64,000 bases of DNA, from assembly GCF_036245645.1 (NCBI RefSeq), contig NZ_BTPE01000010.1, positions 62,001-126,000 on the forward strand. Direction: 5' to 3'. The notes below the pieces were generated by a model that ran no database searches, was not told the origin of the DNA, and saw only the letters and a list, made by a program, of their open reading frames with translations. This document shows positions 1 to 8,675 of the stretch, piece after piece (within the stretch, counting starts at the first letter, position 1; every line of letters begins with the position of its first letter). The position numbers and the translations under genes are program-made. The DNA is from Algoriphagus taiwanensis. GTDB lineage: Bacteria; Bacteroidota; Bacteroidia; Cytophagales; Cyclobacteriaceae.

Positions 1-240
1 AGTCCATCCGAGGAGCCCGATCAGAGTCTCTGGTGGCAAGCCAAAAAACTCCATGAAAAAATCTGTGAGGATTATGGTAAAAAACAACCCATAGTCAGAC
101 AGCAATTGGATTTACTCCAAGAATCCTGGCTGAAAAAAGAATCTCAATTACTTCAAAACAAGGCCTCTAACTCAGATTTGAAAAATCTTACTTTGAGATG
201 CCTCGAAGAATACAAAGAATGGATCGGGAATTTTTCCTGA
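1..240 (+). CDS. 3' end of an unidentified protein (partial)
   Basis: The first reading frame is open from base 1 to a TGA stop at 238-240, giving the last 79 residues of a protein that starts outside the window. The segment is rich in Lys, Glu, Gln and Leu and looks helical (for example LLQESWLKKESQLLQNK), with no motif I recognise. The next gene lies 93 bp downstream on the same strand. No function can be assigned from this fragment; that it is coding rests on the open frame and ordinary codon use. Confidence 0.55.
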   Translation, partial: SPSEEPDQSLWWQAKKLHEKICEDYGKKQPIVRQQLDLLQESWLKKESQLLQNKASNSDLKNLTLRCLEEYKEWIGNFS

Positions 241-333
241 TTTTAATCACTCCCCAAAGTGGGTAAATGCGGGAAAAAGCGCCATTCCGGCAGGTTATTT
301 TTGAAGCTTACTATCAATCCATTTTGTCTGAAT

Positions 334-2130
334 ATGCTTCAAAATTCCCCGCTTCATACCTTTCATATTCCCGTGATGGGATTAGGATTTACCGTTGACA
401 CTCCGATCAAAGTAGCCCGGTTTGGGATATCCAGTGTGGTCTCCATTATGGATGATTTTTTATTGGAGGATATGCGGAAAATCTATTCTCAGAAGTTCCA
501 TTTGCCTTTTTCACCTATTCCAGACACGGATGAAGACTATCGGGCCAAGCGAATCGAAGCTTATCTCAATCTGCTTCATTCGGTAGTTAAAACCCAGATG
601 GAAGAATTGATTCAAAGTGACTGGGAAAGCGATTCGGAATTCCGGCATTTTCTCGAGCTACTTCCAAAAGATCACATCTTGCATCGACTTTATGGTGAGT
701 TTTTAACCGCAGAATCAGATCAGAAAAGTCAGCTTAAAAGGCAGATTCGTAGTTACCTGACTCCGGGAAGCATCGATGTCAATATCATGACCAAGGTGGA
801 TAAGCTCAATCAGGGGGCAGATGGAGAAAATTTACCTCGGGAATATTCGGATGCGCTTTCTGCGCTTCGGGGCTTTGCCAAAAGCAAGCTGGATGCCGCA
901 GTGGTATTTTCCGCAGGATTGAATCCTGCGCTTTACTCCTATGCAGAGCAGTTCTCCGGCTTTTTTCCTGACGAAAAAGGACATATCCAAAAGCGAATCA
1001 TTTTGAAAGTTTCGGACTATCGTTCTGCTTTGATTCAGGGAAAATTTCTGGCAAATAAAGGGCTTTGGGTGTCCGAGTTTAGGATAGAATCAGGCCTGAA
1101 TTGCGGAGGACACGCTTTTGCCACCGACGGCTACCTGATCGGGCCTATTTTGGAAGAGTTTAAAACCAATCGGACCCAATTGATCGAGACCTTGAAAACA
1201 GCTATCAATCAGGCTTTGAATGAGAAAAACTCCCCTCGTTTACCCGAAACCGAATTGATCAAAATCACCTATCAAGGTGGAATCGGCAATGCGCAGGAGG
1301 ATAATTTCCTCCGAAGACACTATCAACTGGACGGAACAGGCTGGGGAAGTCCATTTTTACTTGTTCCCGAGGCCACCTCAGTCGATGAAGACACGCTTCA
1401 ACGGATCTTGAAAGCGAAAAAATCTGATTTCTACCTCAGTCACGCTTCCCCTTTGGGAGTTCCATTCAACAATCTGAAAACCAGCAGCGGAGAAGAACAG
1501 CGAAAATCCCGCATTGAAAAAGGCCGTCCGGGAAGTCCTTGCTATAAAAAATTCCTGAGCTTCAGCACCGAGTTTACCAAAACTCCAATCTGCACCGCTT
1601 CCCGCCAATACCAGCATCTGAAAAGCAAGCAAATTCAATCAGGCGAGGCTACTTACAACGAGTACAAGGAAGTGCTTCAGAAAGACTGCCTCTGTGAGGG
1701 CTTGAGTGCTCCGGCGATTTTGGCACAGGGAGAAACTCCAAGAAGAAATCTGAAGGCGGTTACCATCTGTCCTGGGCCCAACTTGGCTTATATCAAAGGG
1801 ATTTTCAGTCTTCGGCAAATGGTAGATCATATTTATGGCAAGATTTCCATTGCCTTGGACCCGGAGCGCCCACATGTGCTGGTCAAAGAAGCCCAACTTT
1901 ATGTAGAACATCTGAAGAGCGAGTTTCAAAAAATACTTCCAGAGGCCAATGCCAAACAAGAGGCATTTTTGGAGAAATTCCGCAAAAACCTCCAAGGTGG
2001 GCTAGACTATTACCAGAATTTGGTGGAAGAATTTACCATCGATTCGGAGGAAATGATAGCAAAAATCAAGAGTCAATTAGCGGAATTAAAATCGGAACTG
2101 GAGGGATTGAAAGCGGTATCGGCAGTTTGA
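334..2130 (+). CDS. Conserved protein of unknown function, about 598 residues
   Basis: An open frame extends upstream to 259, but the first 25 codons read poorly. The ATG at 334 begins a natural-looking N terminus (MLQNSPLHTFHIPVMGLGF), so I choose it. I recall similar long proteins in Bacteroidota but know of no assigned function. Glycine-rich stretches such as TGWGSPFLLVPE and GLNCGGHAFATDGYLIGP are reminiscent of flavin-binding TIM-barrel enzymes (glutamate synthase or nitronate monooxygenase type); this is only a resemblance. Several cysteines cluster near the centre (PGSPCYKKF, TPICTAS, KDCLCEG) and could bind metal. The C-terminal 100 residues look like a coiled coil. There is no signal peptide or membrane segment, so it is probably cytoplasmic. 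It is followed by a strong bidirectional terminator. Confidence 0.75.
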   Translation: MLQNSPLHTFHIPVMGLGFTVDTPIKVARFGISSVVSIMDDFLLEDMRKIYSQKFHLPFSPIPDTDEDYRAKRIEAYLNLLHSVVKTQMEELIQSDWESDSEFRHFLELLPKDHILHRLYGEFLTAESDQKSQLKRQIRSYLTPGSIDVNIMTKVDKLNQGADGENLPREYSDALSALRGFAKSKLDAAVVFSAGLNPALYSYAEQFSGFFPDEKGHIQKRIILKVSDYRSALIQGKFLANKGLWVSEFRIESGLNCGGHAFATDGYLIGPILEEFKTNRTQLIETLKTAINQALNEKNSPRLPETELIKITYQGGIGNAQEDNFLRRHYQLDGTGWGSPFLLVPEATSVDEDTLQRILKAKKSDFYLSHASPLGVPFNNLKTSSGEEQRKSRIEKGRPGSPCYKKFLSFSTEFTKTPICTASRQYQHLKSKQIQSGEATYNEYKEVLQKDCLCEGLSAPAILAQGETPRRNLKAVTICPGPNLAYIKGIFSLRQMVDHIYGKISIALDPERPHVLVKEAQLYVEHLKSEFQKILPEANAKQEAFLEKFRKNLQGGLDYYQNLVEEFTIDSEEMIAKIKSQLAELKSELEGLKAVSAV

Positions 2131-2148
2131 TTTAGACGAGTCCAAAAC

Positions 2149-2186
2149 AAAAAGGAGCCTTTGCAAATCGCAGGGGCTCCTTTTTT
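2149..2186. terminator. Bidirectional rho-independent terminator
   Basis: AAAAAGGAGCC (2149-2159) pairs with GGCTCCTTTTTT (2175-2186) around a loop of about 15 bases. There is a T-run on both strands. It sits between the convergent 334-2130 gene and moaE and can serve both. Confidence 0.85.
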
Positions 2187-2203
2187 ATCTGAGGCTTAGA
2201 ACA

Positions 2204-2650
2204 TCAAGTATTCACCTTCCACACATGCCCCTCGGTGTCTAGGATTTCTTTGCCCCAAATCGGAAGTTCGGCTTTGATTCGCTCGACCAATTCATCACAG
2301 GCTGGTATGGCTGCCTTTCGGTGTTTGGAGGAAGTAAAAACAAAAAGGCAGATTTCCCCCACTTTGATCTCTCCCAAGCTGTGGTAAATATGCATGCAGG
2401 TGAGCGGGTACTTGGCAAAAATGGCCTCACGGATTTCAAAAGCCTTCTCTAAAGCCATTTCCTCGTAGGCAGTGTAGTCTATGGCAATTACTTTCCCTTC
2501 CGGCTTTTCATCAGCTCGAATCTGTCCTAAGAAAATGGAATGCCCTCCGATATTGGTTTTGCTGGCATGATTGGCGATGGATAGTGCGATTTTCTCGGGA
2601 GAAATCGGCCCCTGTACGAAGATATTTTTGGGCTTGCGTTCTTTTTCCAT
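2204..2650 (-). CDS. moaE: Molybdopterin synthase catalytic subunit MoaE
   Basis: Large subunit of molybdopterin synthase, which moves sulfur from the thiocarboxylated C terminus of MoaD onto precursor Z (cPMP) to form molybdopterin in the cytoplasm. The 148-residue length is normal for the family. Family landmarks are visible: IYHSLGEIKVGE, SSKHRKAA, and ERIKAELPIWGKE with the conserved lysines near the active site. It is the last gene of a minus-strand run moaD-moeB-moaE, 7 bp after moeB, and is followed by the terminator at 2149-2186. The ATG start is in a tight operon position. Confidence 0.94.
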   Translation of the reverse strand: MEKERKPKNIFVQGPISPEKIALSIANHASKTNIGGHSIFLGQIRADEKPEGKVIAIDYTAYEEMALEKAFEIREAIFAKYPLTCMHIYHSLGEIKVGEICLFVFTSSKHRKAAIPACDELVERIKAELPIWGKEILDTEGHVWKVNT

Positions 2651-2657
2651 TTTTGGT

Positions 2658-3725
2658 TTAGGTTTTCAAGGCATTGATTCCGCCTCGGATAGAATAGATT
2701 TTCTTTTTGGGAAATTCCTGCTGAAGCTGCTGTGCTGCTTTCTGACTTCGGTTGCCGGTCTGACAGAAGAAAAGCACCTCATCCGCTTCTTCCAATTGGT
2801 CCAAGTGGTCGGAGAGCGTGGATAGAGGGATTTTTTGCAGTCCCGTACATTCCAAAGGCGGCATTTCCCCGGGTTCACGAACATCCACAAAGGCCACATC
2901 CGAATTCATCTTCCGCATGGCTTCATTCCAGGTCAGTTGCTTAACTCCCTCGCAGGCCAATTCATAATCCAAGGCATGCAAATCCTGAATACTGCCCGGA
3001 ATGGCATTTCTTCCTTTAGAGTTGGGAGAAATCTCCACCTCGTAGGATTGGGAACTGATACTGTTAAAAAAGAGAATACGGTTCTTCAGGGGCTTACCAA
3101 AACCGGAAAGGACCTTTATCGCTTCTAAAGCCATCAGATTTCCGATTATTCCCGGCAAAACGCCCAAAACCCCTGTTTCTGCACAGTTGGGAATCTCTGC
3201 TGCAGAAGGCATCTCGGGATACACATCCCGGTAATTGCAGGCCTTTTCTCCCCAATTGAAAACAGCCACCTGCCCCTCATGCTGATAGATCGCCCCGAAA
3301 ACCAAAGGTTTGTCAAGGAGAACGCAGGCATCATTGACCAGATATCTTGTGGGAAAATTATCGCTCCCGTCAATAATCAGATCATACCCGGAAATCAGTT
3401 CCTCGGCATTGGAATTGGTGATCATTTCCGGGAAAATCTCCCATTGAATGTCGCTGTACTTGTTTTGAAAATGACGAACTGCCAATTCTGCCTTATTTTT
3501 TCCCAAGTCTTTTTCACCAAATAGCACCTGTCGGTGAAGATTGGAAAGGTTGACCTGATCGCCGTCCACCACGCCTATCTTGCCGACTCCGGATGCTGCG
3601 AGGTAAAGCAAAGCAGGACAGCCTAATCCCCCTGCACCAATCATAAGAATGGAGGATTTTCGAAGTCGGGCCTGACCTTCTATTCCGAATCCTGTCAAAA
3701 CCAATTGTCTGTCGTATCTATTCAT
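2658..3725 (-). CDS. moeB: MoeB/ThiF-type adenylyltransferase with C-terminal rhodanese domain
   Basis: E1-like enzyme that adenylates the MoaD C terminus so that it can be thiocarboxylated. Residues 1 to about 240 form the ThiF/MoeB domain, with the nucleotide loop GAGGLGCPALLY near residue 31 and NLSNLHRQVLF. The last 100 residues are a rhodanese domain whose active-site loop CQTGNRS keeps the cysteine, so the protein may itself supply the sulfur. The CxxC zinc pair of E. coli MoeB is not evident (the matching region reads CNYRDVYPE). It lies 3 bp after moaD and 7 bp before moaE, which favours MoaD over ThiS as partner. Confidence 0.92.
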   Translation of the reverse strand: MNRYDRQLVLTGFGIEGQARLRKSSILMIGAGGLGCPALLYLAASGVGKIGVVDGDQVNLSNLHRQVLFGEKDLGKNKAELAVRHFQNKYSDIQWEIFPEMITNSNAEELISGYDLIIDGSDNFPTRYLVNDACVLLDKPLVFGAIYQHEGQVAVFNWGEKACNYRDVYPEMPSAAEIPNCAETGVLGVLPGIIGNLMALEAIKVLSGFGKPLKNRILFFNSISSQSYEVEISPNSKGRNAIPGSIQDLHALDYELACEGVKQLTWNEAMRKMNSDVAFVDVREPGEMPPLECTGLQKIPLSTLSDHLDQLEEADEVLFFCQTGNRSQKAAQQLQQEFPKKKIYSIRGGINALKT

Positions 3726-3728
3726 AAC

Positions 3729-3968
3729 TTATCCTCCGGAAAATGGGGGTAAAAGGGCCAACTCAGCCTCTTGGGGAATGGCTGTGGGTTCGGTGCAAAG
3801 CTTTTTATTGATTGCCAAGCTGAACTTCATGGATTCCAGTTGAGGAAAGTCCTGATAGAGTTTTTGAAGCAACAGGTCTGTGGAACCGGGATTGGGAATC
3901 AGGATTTCTTCCTGTCCCATTCTTTCCGCAATCATCCCAAAAGCTTTGATTTTAATCTGATCTGACAT
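3729..3968 (-). CDS. moaD: Molybdopterin synthase sulfur carrier subunit MoaD
   Basis: Small ubiquitin-fold sulfur carrier of molybdopterin synthase. The 79-residue protein ends in PPFSGG, the C-terminal Gly-Gly that is adenylated by MoeB and thiocarboxylated. Its size and beta-grasp pattern fit MoaD. It is the first gene of moaD-moeB-moaE, with 3 bp before moeB. The upstream region to 4159 is shared with the divergent GH144-like gene; I found no convincing promoter in it. Confidence 0.92.
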   Translation of the reverse strand: MSDQIKIKAFGMIAERMGQEEILIPNPGSTDLLLQKLYQDFPQLESMKFSLAINKKLCTEPTAIPQEAELALLPPFSGG

Positions 3969-4159
3969 CTTTCTCTTCTAGTCTGCTCTAAATTACTGCT
4001 CACCTTTGGATTAAACTAACCAGTAAAAGAATTGTGAGAAAATCCGAAAAATTCTAATGGGATTGCTCCAATTCTTTACCAGCTCTTGAATTTTTAACCT
4101 CCTTTTTTCCCCGATGAAGAATGTGTATTATCACTGAGATTTTCCCAAACTTCCAAACC

Positions 4160-5521
4160 ATGCCCAAAACCTGTTTATCACTTCTGCCCGGAATATTCAC
4201 TTTTCTCCTGCTCTTTTCCTGCCAAAGCGATCCATCCAATCAGCCACCTGATACCAAACCTCAGCTTAGTGATGAGCAATTGCTCGACACGGTTCAGTTT
4301 TACACCTTTCAGTACTTCTGGGATGGAGCGGAACCCAACTCCGGCATGGCACCGGAGCGAATTCATATCGATGGAGATTACCCCGGTCAGGATCAGCATA
4401 TCGTCACCACAGGAGGTACGGGAATGGGATTGATTGGGATTCTAGGAGCGATAGAAAGGGGTTGGATCAGTCGTGAGGATGCCGTAGCTCGATTCGAAAA
4501 GATGCTTTCCTTTCTGGAAAAAGCCGATCGATTTCATGGGATTTGGCCGCATTGGCTGGATGGGAAAACCGGCAAGACCAAGCCTTTTAGTCCGAAAGAC
4601 GATGGGGCCGATTTGGTAGAATCCGCATTTCTGATGCAAGGGCTTCTGGCAGTAAGGGAGTATTTCAAAAATGGGAATGAGGCTGAAAAACAGATATCTC
4701 AGCGAATCCAAGTCCTCTGGGAAGAAATGGACTGGAACTGGCATACCCGAAACGGACAAAAGGTGCTTTACTGGCATTGGTCACCCAATTTTGGCTGGGA
4801 TATGAATTTTGCATTGGAAGGCTACAATGAAACCTTGGTAACCTACATCTTGGCGGCAGCCTCTCCCACCCACCCCATCGATCCGGAAGCCTACCATCAA
4901 GGCTGGGCAAGATCAGGAGGGATTCGTTCGCCAAAAGAGACTCCTTACGGTTTCCCCTTGCAGCTGAAGCATAATGGGGCGGAGGAATTGGGAGGTCCGC
5001 TTTTTTGGGCTCACTATTCTTACCTGAGCATCAATCCCAAAGGACTTAAAGATCAATATGCGGACTACTGGGAGGAAAACAGAAACCAAACCCTTATCAA
5101 TCGGGCCTGGTGCATGGAAAATCCCGGGAAGTTCAAAGGCTATGGAGCGGATCTTTGGGGCTTGACTGCTTCCTATTCGGTGAATTTCTACCATGCCCAT
5201 CGACCTGGGGATGATGTGGGAGTCATCTCCCCCACTGCTGCTATTTCCTCCATTGTCTACACCCCTGAGGAATCCTTGAAGGTGATGCGGAATCTCTATG
5301 AAAACTATGGAGAAAAAGTCTTCGGACCCTATGGTTTTTATGATGCCATGAGTCCTCATCATGACTTTTTTCCTCAGCGATATTTAGCACTTGATCAGGG
5401 ACCTATCGTCACCATGCTTGAAAACTACCGATCAGGTTTGGGGTGGAAGTTGGTTATGAATGCCCCTGAAATTCAGCAGGGATTGGAGAAGTTGGGCTTT
5501 TCCTACGAAATCCCGAATTAG
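4160..5521 (+). CDS. GH144-like (glucoamylase-like) lipoprotein
   Basis: Probable glycoside hydrolase of the Glycoamylase_like fold, the family that includes endo-beta-1,2-glucanases (GH144). The frame is open from 4121, but the ATG at 4160 (MPKTCLSLLPG) gives a clean lipoprotein signal with LLLFSC, so the product is likely exported and lipid-anchored. Family features seen are FQYFWDGAEP, TTGGTGMGLIGIL, GIWPHWLDG and a Trp/Tyr-rich C-terminal half typical of an (alpha/alpha)6 barrel. It sits alone on the plus strand in the middle of molybdenum-cofactor genes and has no visible link to them. Its stop overlaps the convergent tauE stop by 4 bp. Substrate is not determinable here; beta-glucan is a family-based guess. 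Confidence 0.82.
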   Translation: MPKTCLSLLPGIFTFLLLFSCQSDPSNQPPDTKPQLSDEQLLDTVQFYTFQYFWDGAEPNSGMAPERIHIDGDYPGQDQHIVTTGGTGMGLIGILGAIERGWISREDAVARFEKMLSFLEKADRFHGIWPHWLDGKTGKTKPFSPKDDGADLVESAFLMQGLLAVREYFKNGNEAEKQISQRIQVLWEEMDWNWHTRNGQKVLYWHWSPNFGWDMNFALEGYNETLVTYILAAASPTHPIDPEAYHQGWARSGGIRSPKETPYGFPLQLKHNGAEELGGPLFWAHYSYLSINPKGLKDQYADYWEENRNQTLINRAWCMENPGKFKGYGADLWGLTASYSVNFYHAHRPGDDVGVISPTAAISSIVYTPEESLKVMRNLYENYGEKVFGPYGFYDAMSPHHDFFPQRYLALDQGPIVTMLENYRSGLGWKLVMNAPEIQQGLEKLGFSYEIPN

Positions 5522-6258
5522 GATAGCATTAATTTGATCGAGGCAAAAAGGAGCACAAAAGCCAAAAGGTATTTGAGAGATTTTACTGAAAAACGCTTGG
5601 CACCTAAATAAGCACCAAAAATCCCTCCAGCAACGGTCAGAGGAACCAAAACCCACAATTCCTCTTTCATGGGGATTTCATAAATACTTGCTCCAAAAAA
5701 TCCTGCCACCGAATTCAAAAAGATAAACAAGGCGCTCAGTGCTGCCGTCTCCTTAACTCCTGCCCAACCCAACATCAGGACAATCGGAGTAAGGATAATC
5801 CCACCACCGATTCCGATCATTCCGGAAAGAAAGCCGATCAAAATCCCTAAGAGTGGCCCCATCCACCAAGTCCGCTCGATCTTGACTTCATCGGCGATCG
5901 GAAAAACTCCGGCAAATTTCAGGGCAGGGAAAAGCAAAAGCGCTCCCAATACTTTCTTGTAAATGGCAGCATCCAAAAGGATGGTTCCTCCCAAATACGC
6001 CGCGGGGATTGAAAACAGAATCAGAGACCAGAACAGACTTGTCGGAAACTCTCCTGCCTTGCGGTAATTCAGAAAGGAAGCCATGGACACCATCATATTC
6101 AAGATCAAGGCGGTGGGGCGAATCTCCTCAGGAGCGAAGCCCAACAAAGCCAAAATCATCAAATAGGAACTTGCTCCCCCATGCCCGACCGAGGCATAAA
6201 GAAATGCCGCAAAAGGCATCAGGAAAAACAGGCCGTAATAAATCAGGTCTTCCATCAC
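5518..6258 (-). CDS. TauE/SafE family anion permease
   Basis: Integral membrane protein of 246 residues with about eight hydrophobic segments. It has the glycine-rich duplicated signature of the sulfite exporter TauE/SafE family (ASVGHGGASSYL near the N terminus and GFLSGMIGIGGGIILTP in the second half). Members move sulfite, sulfonates or other sulfur and organic anions. Its start overlaps the moeA stop by 4 bp (ATGA), so it is co-transcribed and translationally coupled with moaA-moeA. That context suggests a link to molybdoenzyme or sulfur metabolism, for example export of sulfite, but this is inference. The substrate cannot be read from sequence. Confidence 0.88.
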   Translation of the reverse strand: MMEDLIYYGLFFLMPFAAFLYASVGHGGASSYLMILALLGFAPEEIRPTALILNMMVSMASFLNYRKAGEFPTSLFWSLILFSIPAAYLGGTILLDAAIYKKVLGALLLFPALKFAGVFPIADEVKIERTWWMGPLLGILIGFLSGMIGIGGGIILTPIVLMLGWAGVKETAALSALFIFLNSVAGFFGASIYEIPMKEELWVLVPLTVAGGIFGAYLGAKRFSVKSLKYLLAFVLLFASIKLMLS

Positions 6259-7430
6259 CAGGGATAAAATCTCAATTGGGTACCTGATTTGACAAAGGAC
6301 GACTCTTCCGGAATTTCCACAAATCCATCGGCCAGACCAAAAGCTATCAAGTTGAAGGACTCCTGACCCTGAAGTACCTCTACTTTTCCTTTTTGGATTT
6401 TTGCTTTTAAAAACTGGGTGAGCGGGATTCTCTTTTCGAAATCATGTGCTAAAGGAAGATTTTGAAAATGATTCCAAGCCTCAGCATCTCCTTTCCAAGC
6501 TTGAATTACAGGTTTGACGTATTGCAAGAAACAGGAAAGCACCGAACCGGGATTTCCCGGAAGAGCAAAAACTACTTTTCCTTCCTTTTGTCCTGCATAC
6601 AAGGGCTTTCCCGGCCTTTGTTTTAGCTTATAGAAAAGTTGCTTGACCTGATTTTCCTCCACGGCATTTTTGACAAAATCATAGTCTCCCACCGAAATCC
6701 CTCCAGTGAATATGATCAAATCATTTTGTCCCAAAGCTCGGGCTAGTGTCTCTACCACTGCTTCTTTCTGATCAGGGACTTTGATCGCTTGGATTTCATT
6801 CACCTGCAGCTTTCTAAGCCAGGATTCCAGTGCAGGTCCGTTGGCATTGTAGATTTGGCCGGCTTGTAGCTCATTTCCCAAGTCCTGAATCTCATTGCCC
6901 GTGATGATGATGGCGACTTTTGGAGCCTGATAGACAGGAACCTCTTTTACTCCCACTGAAGCCAAAAGACTGACTAGGCCAGGAGTAATTTTTGCGCCAG
7001 CTTCGGCAATGATATCTCCTTTTTTACACTGCGTGCCTTTGTAGCGGACATGATTTCCTTGCGCAGCATCTTCGGGATTGAAGCGAATCCTGTTTCCATT
7101 TCGCTCCACTTTCTCCTGCATGATTACCGAATCAGCACCTGAAGGCATGGGAGCACCCGTGAAAATGCGAATCGTCTGTCCTTTCTCGAGTATTGGAAGT
7201 TTGGCAGAACCGGCAGCCGCTTCCCCGACCAATTCTAATTGACTTACTCCCTCTTCCCAGGAAAAAGCATAGCCGTCCATGGCTGAATTATCGAAAGAAG
7301 GAACGTCTAATTGGGAGGAGATGGGTTTGGCTAAGAAAAATCCCTGGGCTAATGAGATGGGTAAAACTTGGACATTTCGCGACAGTTCAAGCTTCTGAAG
7401 AATCGCCTTCGCTTCGTTTACTGAAATCAT
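6255..7430 (-). CDS. moeA: Molybdopterin molybdenumtransferase MoeA
   Basis: Inserts molybdenum into adenylated molybdopterin to give active cofactor. The 391-residue length is standard. Family signatures include DNSAMDGYAF near residue 45, MPSGADSVIMQE, TGGISVGDYDFVK in the MoaB/Mog-like domain, and ALPGNPGSVLSCF. The C terminus has the small beta domain usual for MoeA. The start follows the moaA stop directly (7431/7430) and the stop overlaps tauE, showing an operon moaA-moeA-tauE. MogA/MoaB, needed for the preceding adenylation step, is not in the window. Confidence 0.95.
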   Translation of the reverse strand: MISVNEAKAILQKLELSRNVQVLPISLAQGFFLAKPISSQLDVPSFDNSAMDGYAFSWEEGVSQLELVGEAAAGSAKLPILEKGQTIRIFTGAPMPSGADSVIMQEKVERNGNRIRFNPEDAAQGNHVRYKGTQCKKGDIIAEAGAKITPGLVSLLASVGVKEVPVYQAPKVAIIITGNEIQDLGNELQAGQIYNANGPALESWLRKLQVNEIQAIKVPDQKEAVVETLARALGQNDLIIFTGGISVGDYDFVKNAVEENQVKQLFYKLKQRPGKPLYAGQKEGKVVFALPGNPGSVLSCFLQYVKPVIQAWKGDAEAWNHFQNLPLAHDFEKRIPLTQFLKAKIQKGKVEVLQGQESFNLIAFGLADGFVEIPEESSFVKSGTQLRFYPW

Positions 7431-8411
7431 TTAGCCTCCGATTTTGATCATACTTCGGTTTTCGATAGCCTCCGGATTGGCCTTGAGGTAATCCGGATCA
7501 AACTGACCGCCCAAGGCTTTGTGCTTTCGGGAAATGGAAAGCCGGATGATTTCCTCCACGTCCTCTCCCCTTCTCAAGGCTCCCAAAAGGTCCAATTCTT
7601 CCTTTCCAAAAAGACAATTTTTAATCTTGCCATCGGCAGTCAGGCGGATGCGATTGCAGCCTGCACAGAAATTTTCACTCATGGTGGTGATAAAGGCAAA
7701 TGTCCCTTCAAAACCCGGAACCTTGTATTTTTTTGCCGTATCGTGATTTTTATCTTCCAGCTTGACGATTTCGTACTTTTCCTTCACCAAATCCAGCATC
7801 TGCGCGGCAGTAACCACTTTTTTACTCTGCCAGTGATTTCCTGCAAAAGGCATAAACTCAATGAAGCGCATGTGAATGGGAAGCTTTTCCGTCATCGCCA
7901 CAAAATCACAAATTTCCTTCTCGATCAATCCATGAAGGGCCACTGCATTGACTTTGACTCGAAAGCCCTCTCGAAGGAGCAGGTGAATATTTTCCCAAAC
8001 CAGATCGAATTGATCTCTTCGGGTCAGTTTCAAAAACTTTTCCCGATTGAGCGTGTCCAGGCTGACGTTGATAGAGCGAACCCCGGCTTTTTTCAACACC
8101 TCAATATGCTTGTGAATCAAGACCCCGTTTGTGGTAAGTGTAAGCTCAACCGGGAAATCAGCCAATCGCTCCAAAATCTCAGGAAACTCTTTCCTCACCA
8201 AAGGTTCTCCCCCAGTCAGTCGAATCTTTTTGACCCCGAGCCCAATAAAAGTCTCAGCCAAAGTCAACACCTCCTCCTTGCTCATCAGTTTGGACTGGGG
8301 CATCCACTCCATCTCTTCCTGCGGCATGCAATAGGTGCAGCGGAAGTTGCAATGGTCCGTGAGGGAAATCCTCAGATAATCGTGAATACGTCCAAAACTA
8401 TCGACAAGCAT
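7431..8411 (-). CDS. moaA: GTP 3',8-cyclase MoaA (radical SAM)
   Basis: Catalyses the first step of molybdenum-cofactor synthesis, rearrangement of GTP, which with MoaC gives cPMP. The N-terminal CNFRCTYCMPQ holds the CX3CX2C radical SAM cluster. RLTGGEPLVRKEF is the typical SAM-binding region. CAGCNRIRLTADGKIKNC carries the second 4Fe-4S cluster that binds GTP. The protein ends in IGG, the C-terminal Gly-Gly needed for activity in characterised MoaA. At 326 residues it is full length. It starts the moaA-moeA-tauE operon. No moaC is adjacent, so that gene must lie elsewhere. Confidence 0.96.
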   Translation of the reverse strand: MLVDSFGRIHDYLRISLTDHCNFRCTYCMPQEEMEWMPQSKLMSKEEVLTLAETFIGLGVKKIRLTGGEPLVRKEFPEILERLADFPVELTLTTNGVLIHKHIEVLKKAGVRSINVSLDTLNREKFLKLTRRDQFDLVWENIHLLLREGFRVKVNAVALHGLIEKEICDFVAMTEKLPIHMRFIEFMPFAGNHWQSKKVVTAAQMLDLVKEKYEIVKLEDKNHDTAKKYKVPGFEGTFAFITTMSENFCAGCNRIRLTADGKIKNCLFGKEELDLLGALRRGEDVEEIIRLSISRKHKALGGQFDPDYLKANPEAIENRSMIKIGG

Positions 8412-8478
8412 TGAGCTAGATTAATGATTTTTCTTCCAGAAATAAAGTCTAAAAGGGCTAAATGGTTTCAATTTCCTC

Positions 8479-8610
8479 CTACCTCTTTCTAAACTGGCTT
8501 GGGGATAAATTTACATGCTTTTTGAAGAAGTTGTTGAAGTGGGTCACCTTGTTAAATCCCAACCCAAAGGCGATTTCGGAAGATATATGAATTCTCTTCC
8601 ATTTTTAATT
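8479..8610 (-). pseudogene. C-terminal remnant of an AraC-family regulator
   Basis: On the minus strand a frame ending at a TAG stop (8479-8481) reads ISSEIAFGLGFNKVTHFNNF and then FKKHVNLSPSQFRKR. This is the second helix-turn-helix of AraC/XylS regulators (normally IAxxxGFxxxSYFxxxFKKxxGxSPxxYR). The frame closes at a TAA about 42 codons upstream, so only the tail survives. It lies between moaA and the fasciclin gene in an otherwise non-coding gap. This is a gene remnant, not a functional regulator. Confidence 0.7.
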
Positions 8611-8675
8611 GACAGACATTCAAAACAATAGCAGGGAATGTATGTTTTGTACATGAAAATCAAACCCCTTACCCA

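Noticed and set aside
4054..4239. Short minus-strand frame overlapping the GH144-like start
   Set aside because: It is antisense to the signal peptide of the GH144-like gene and has no recognisable content.
7521..8414. 297-codon plus-strand open frame opposite moaA
   Set aside because: It is antisense to a gene with all MoaA motifs, has no ribosome site or family match, and its composition is that of a complementary strand.
8609..8649. Bacteroidota promoter for the fasciclin gene
   Set aside because: A TTG and a near-match to TAnnTTTG exist, but the spacer is about 29 bp rather than about 19 and the second box is off by one base.
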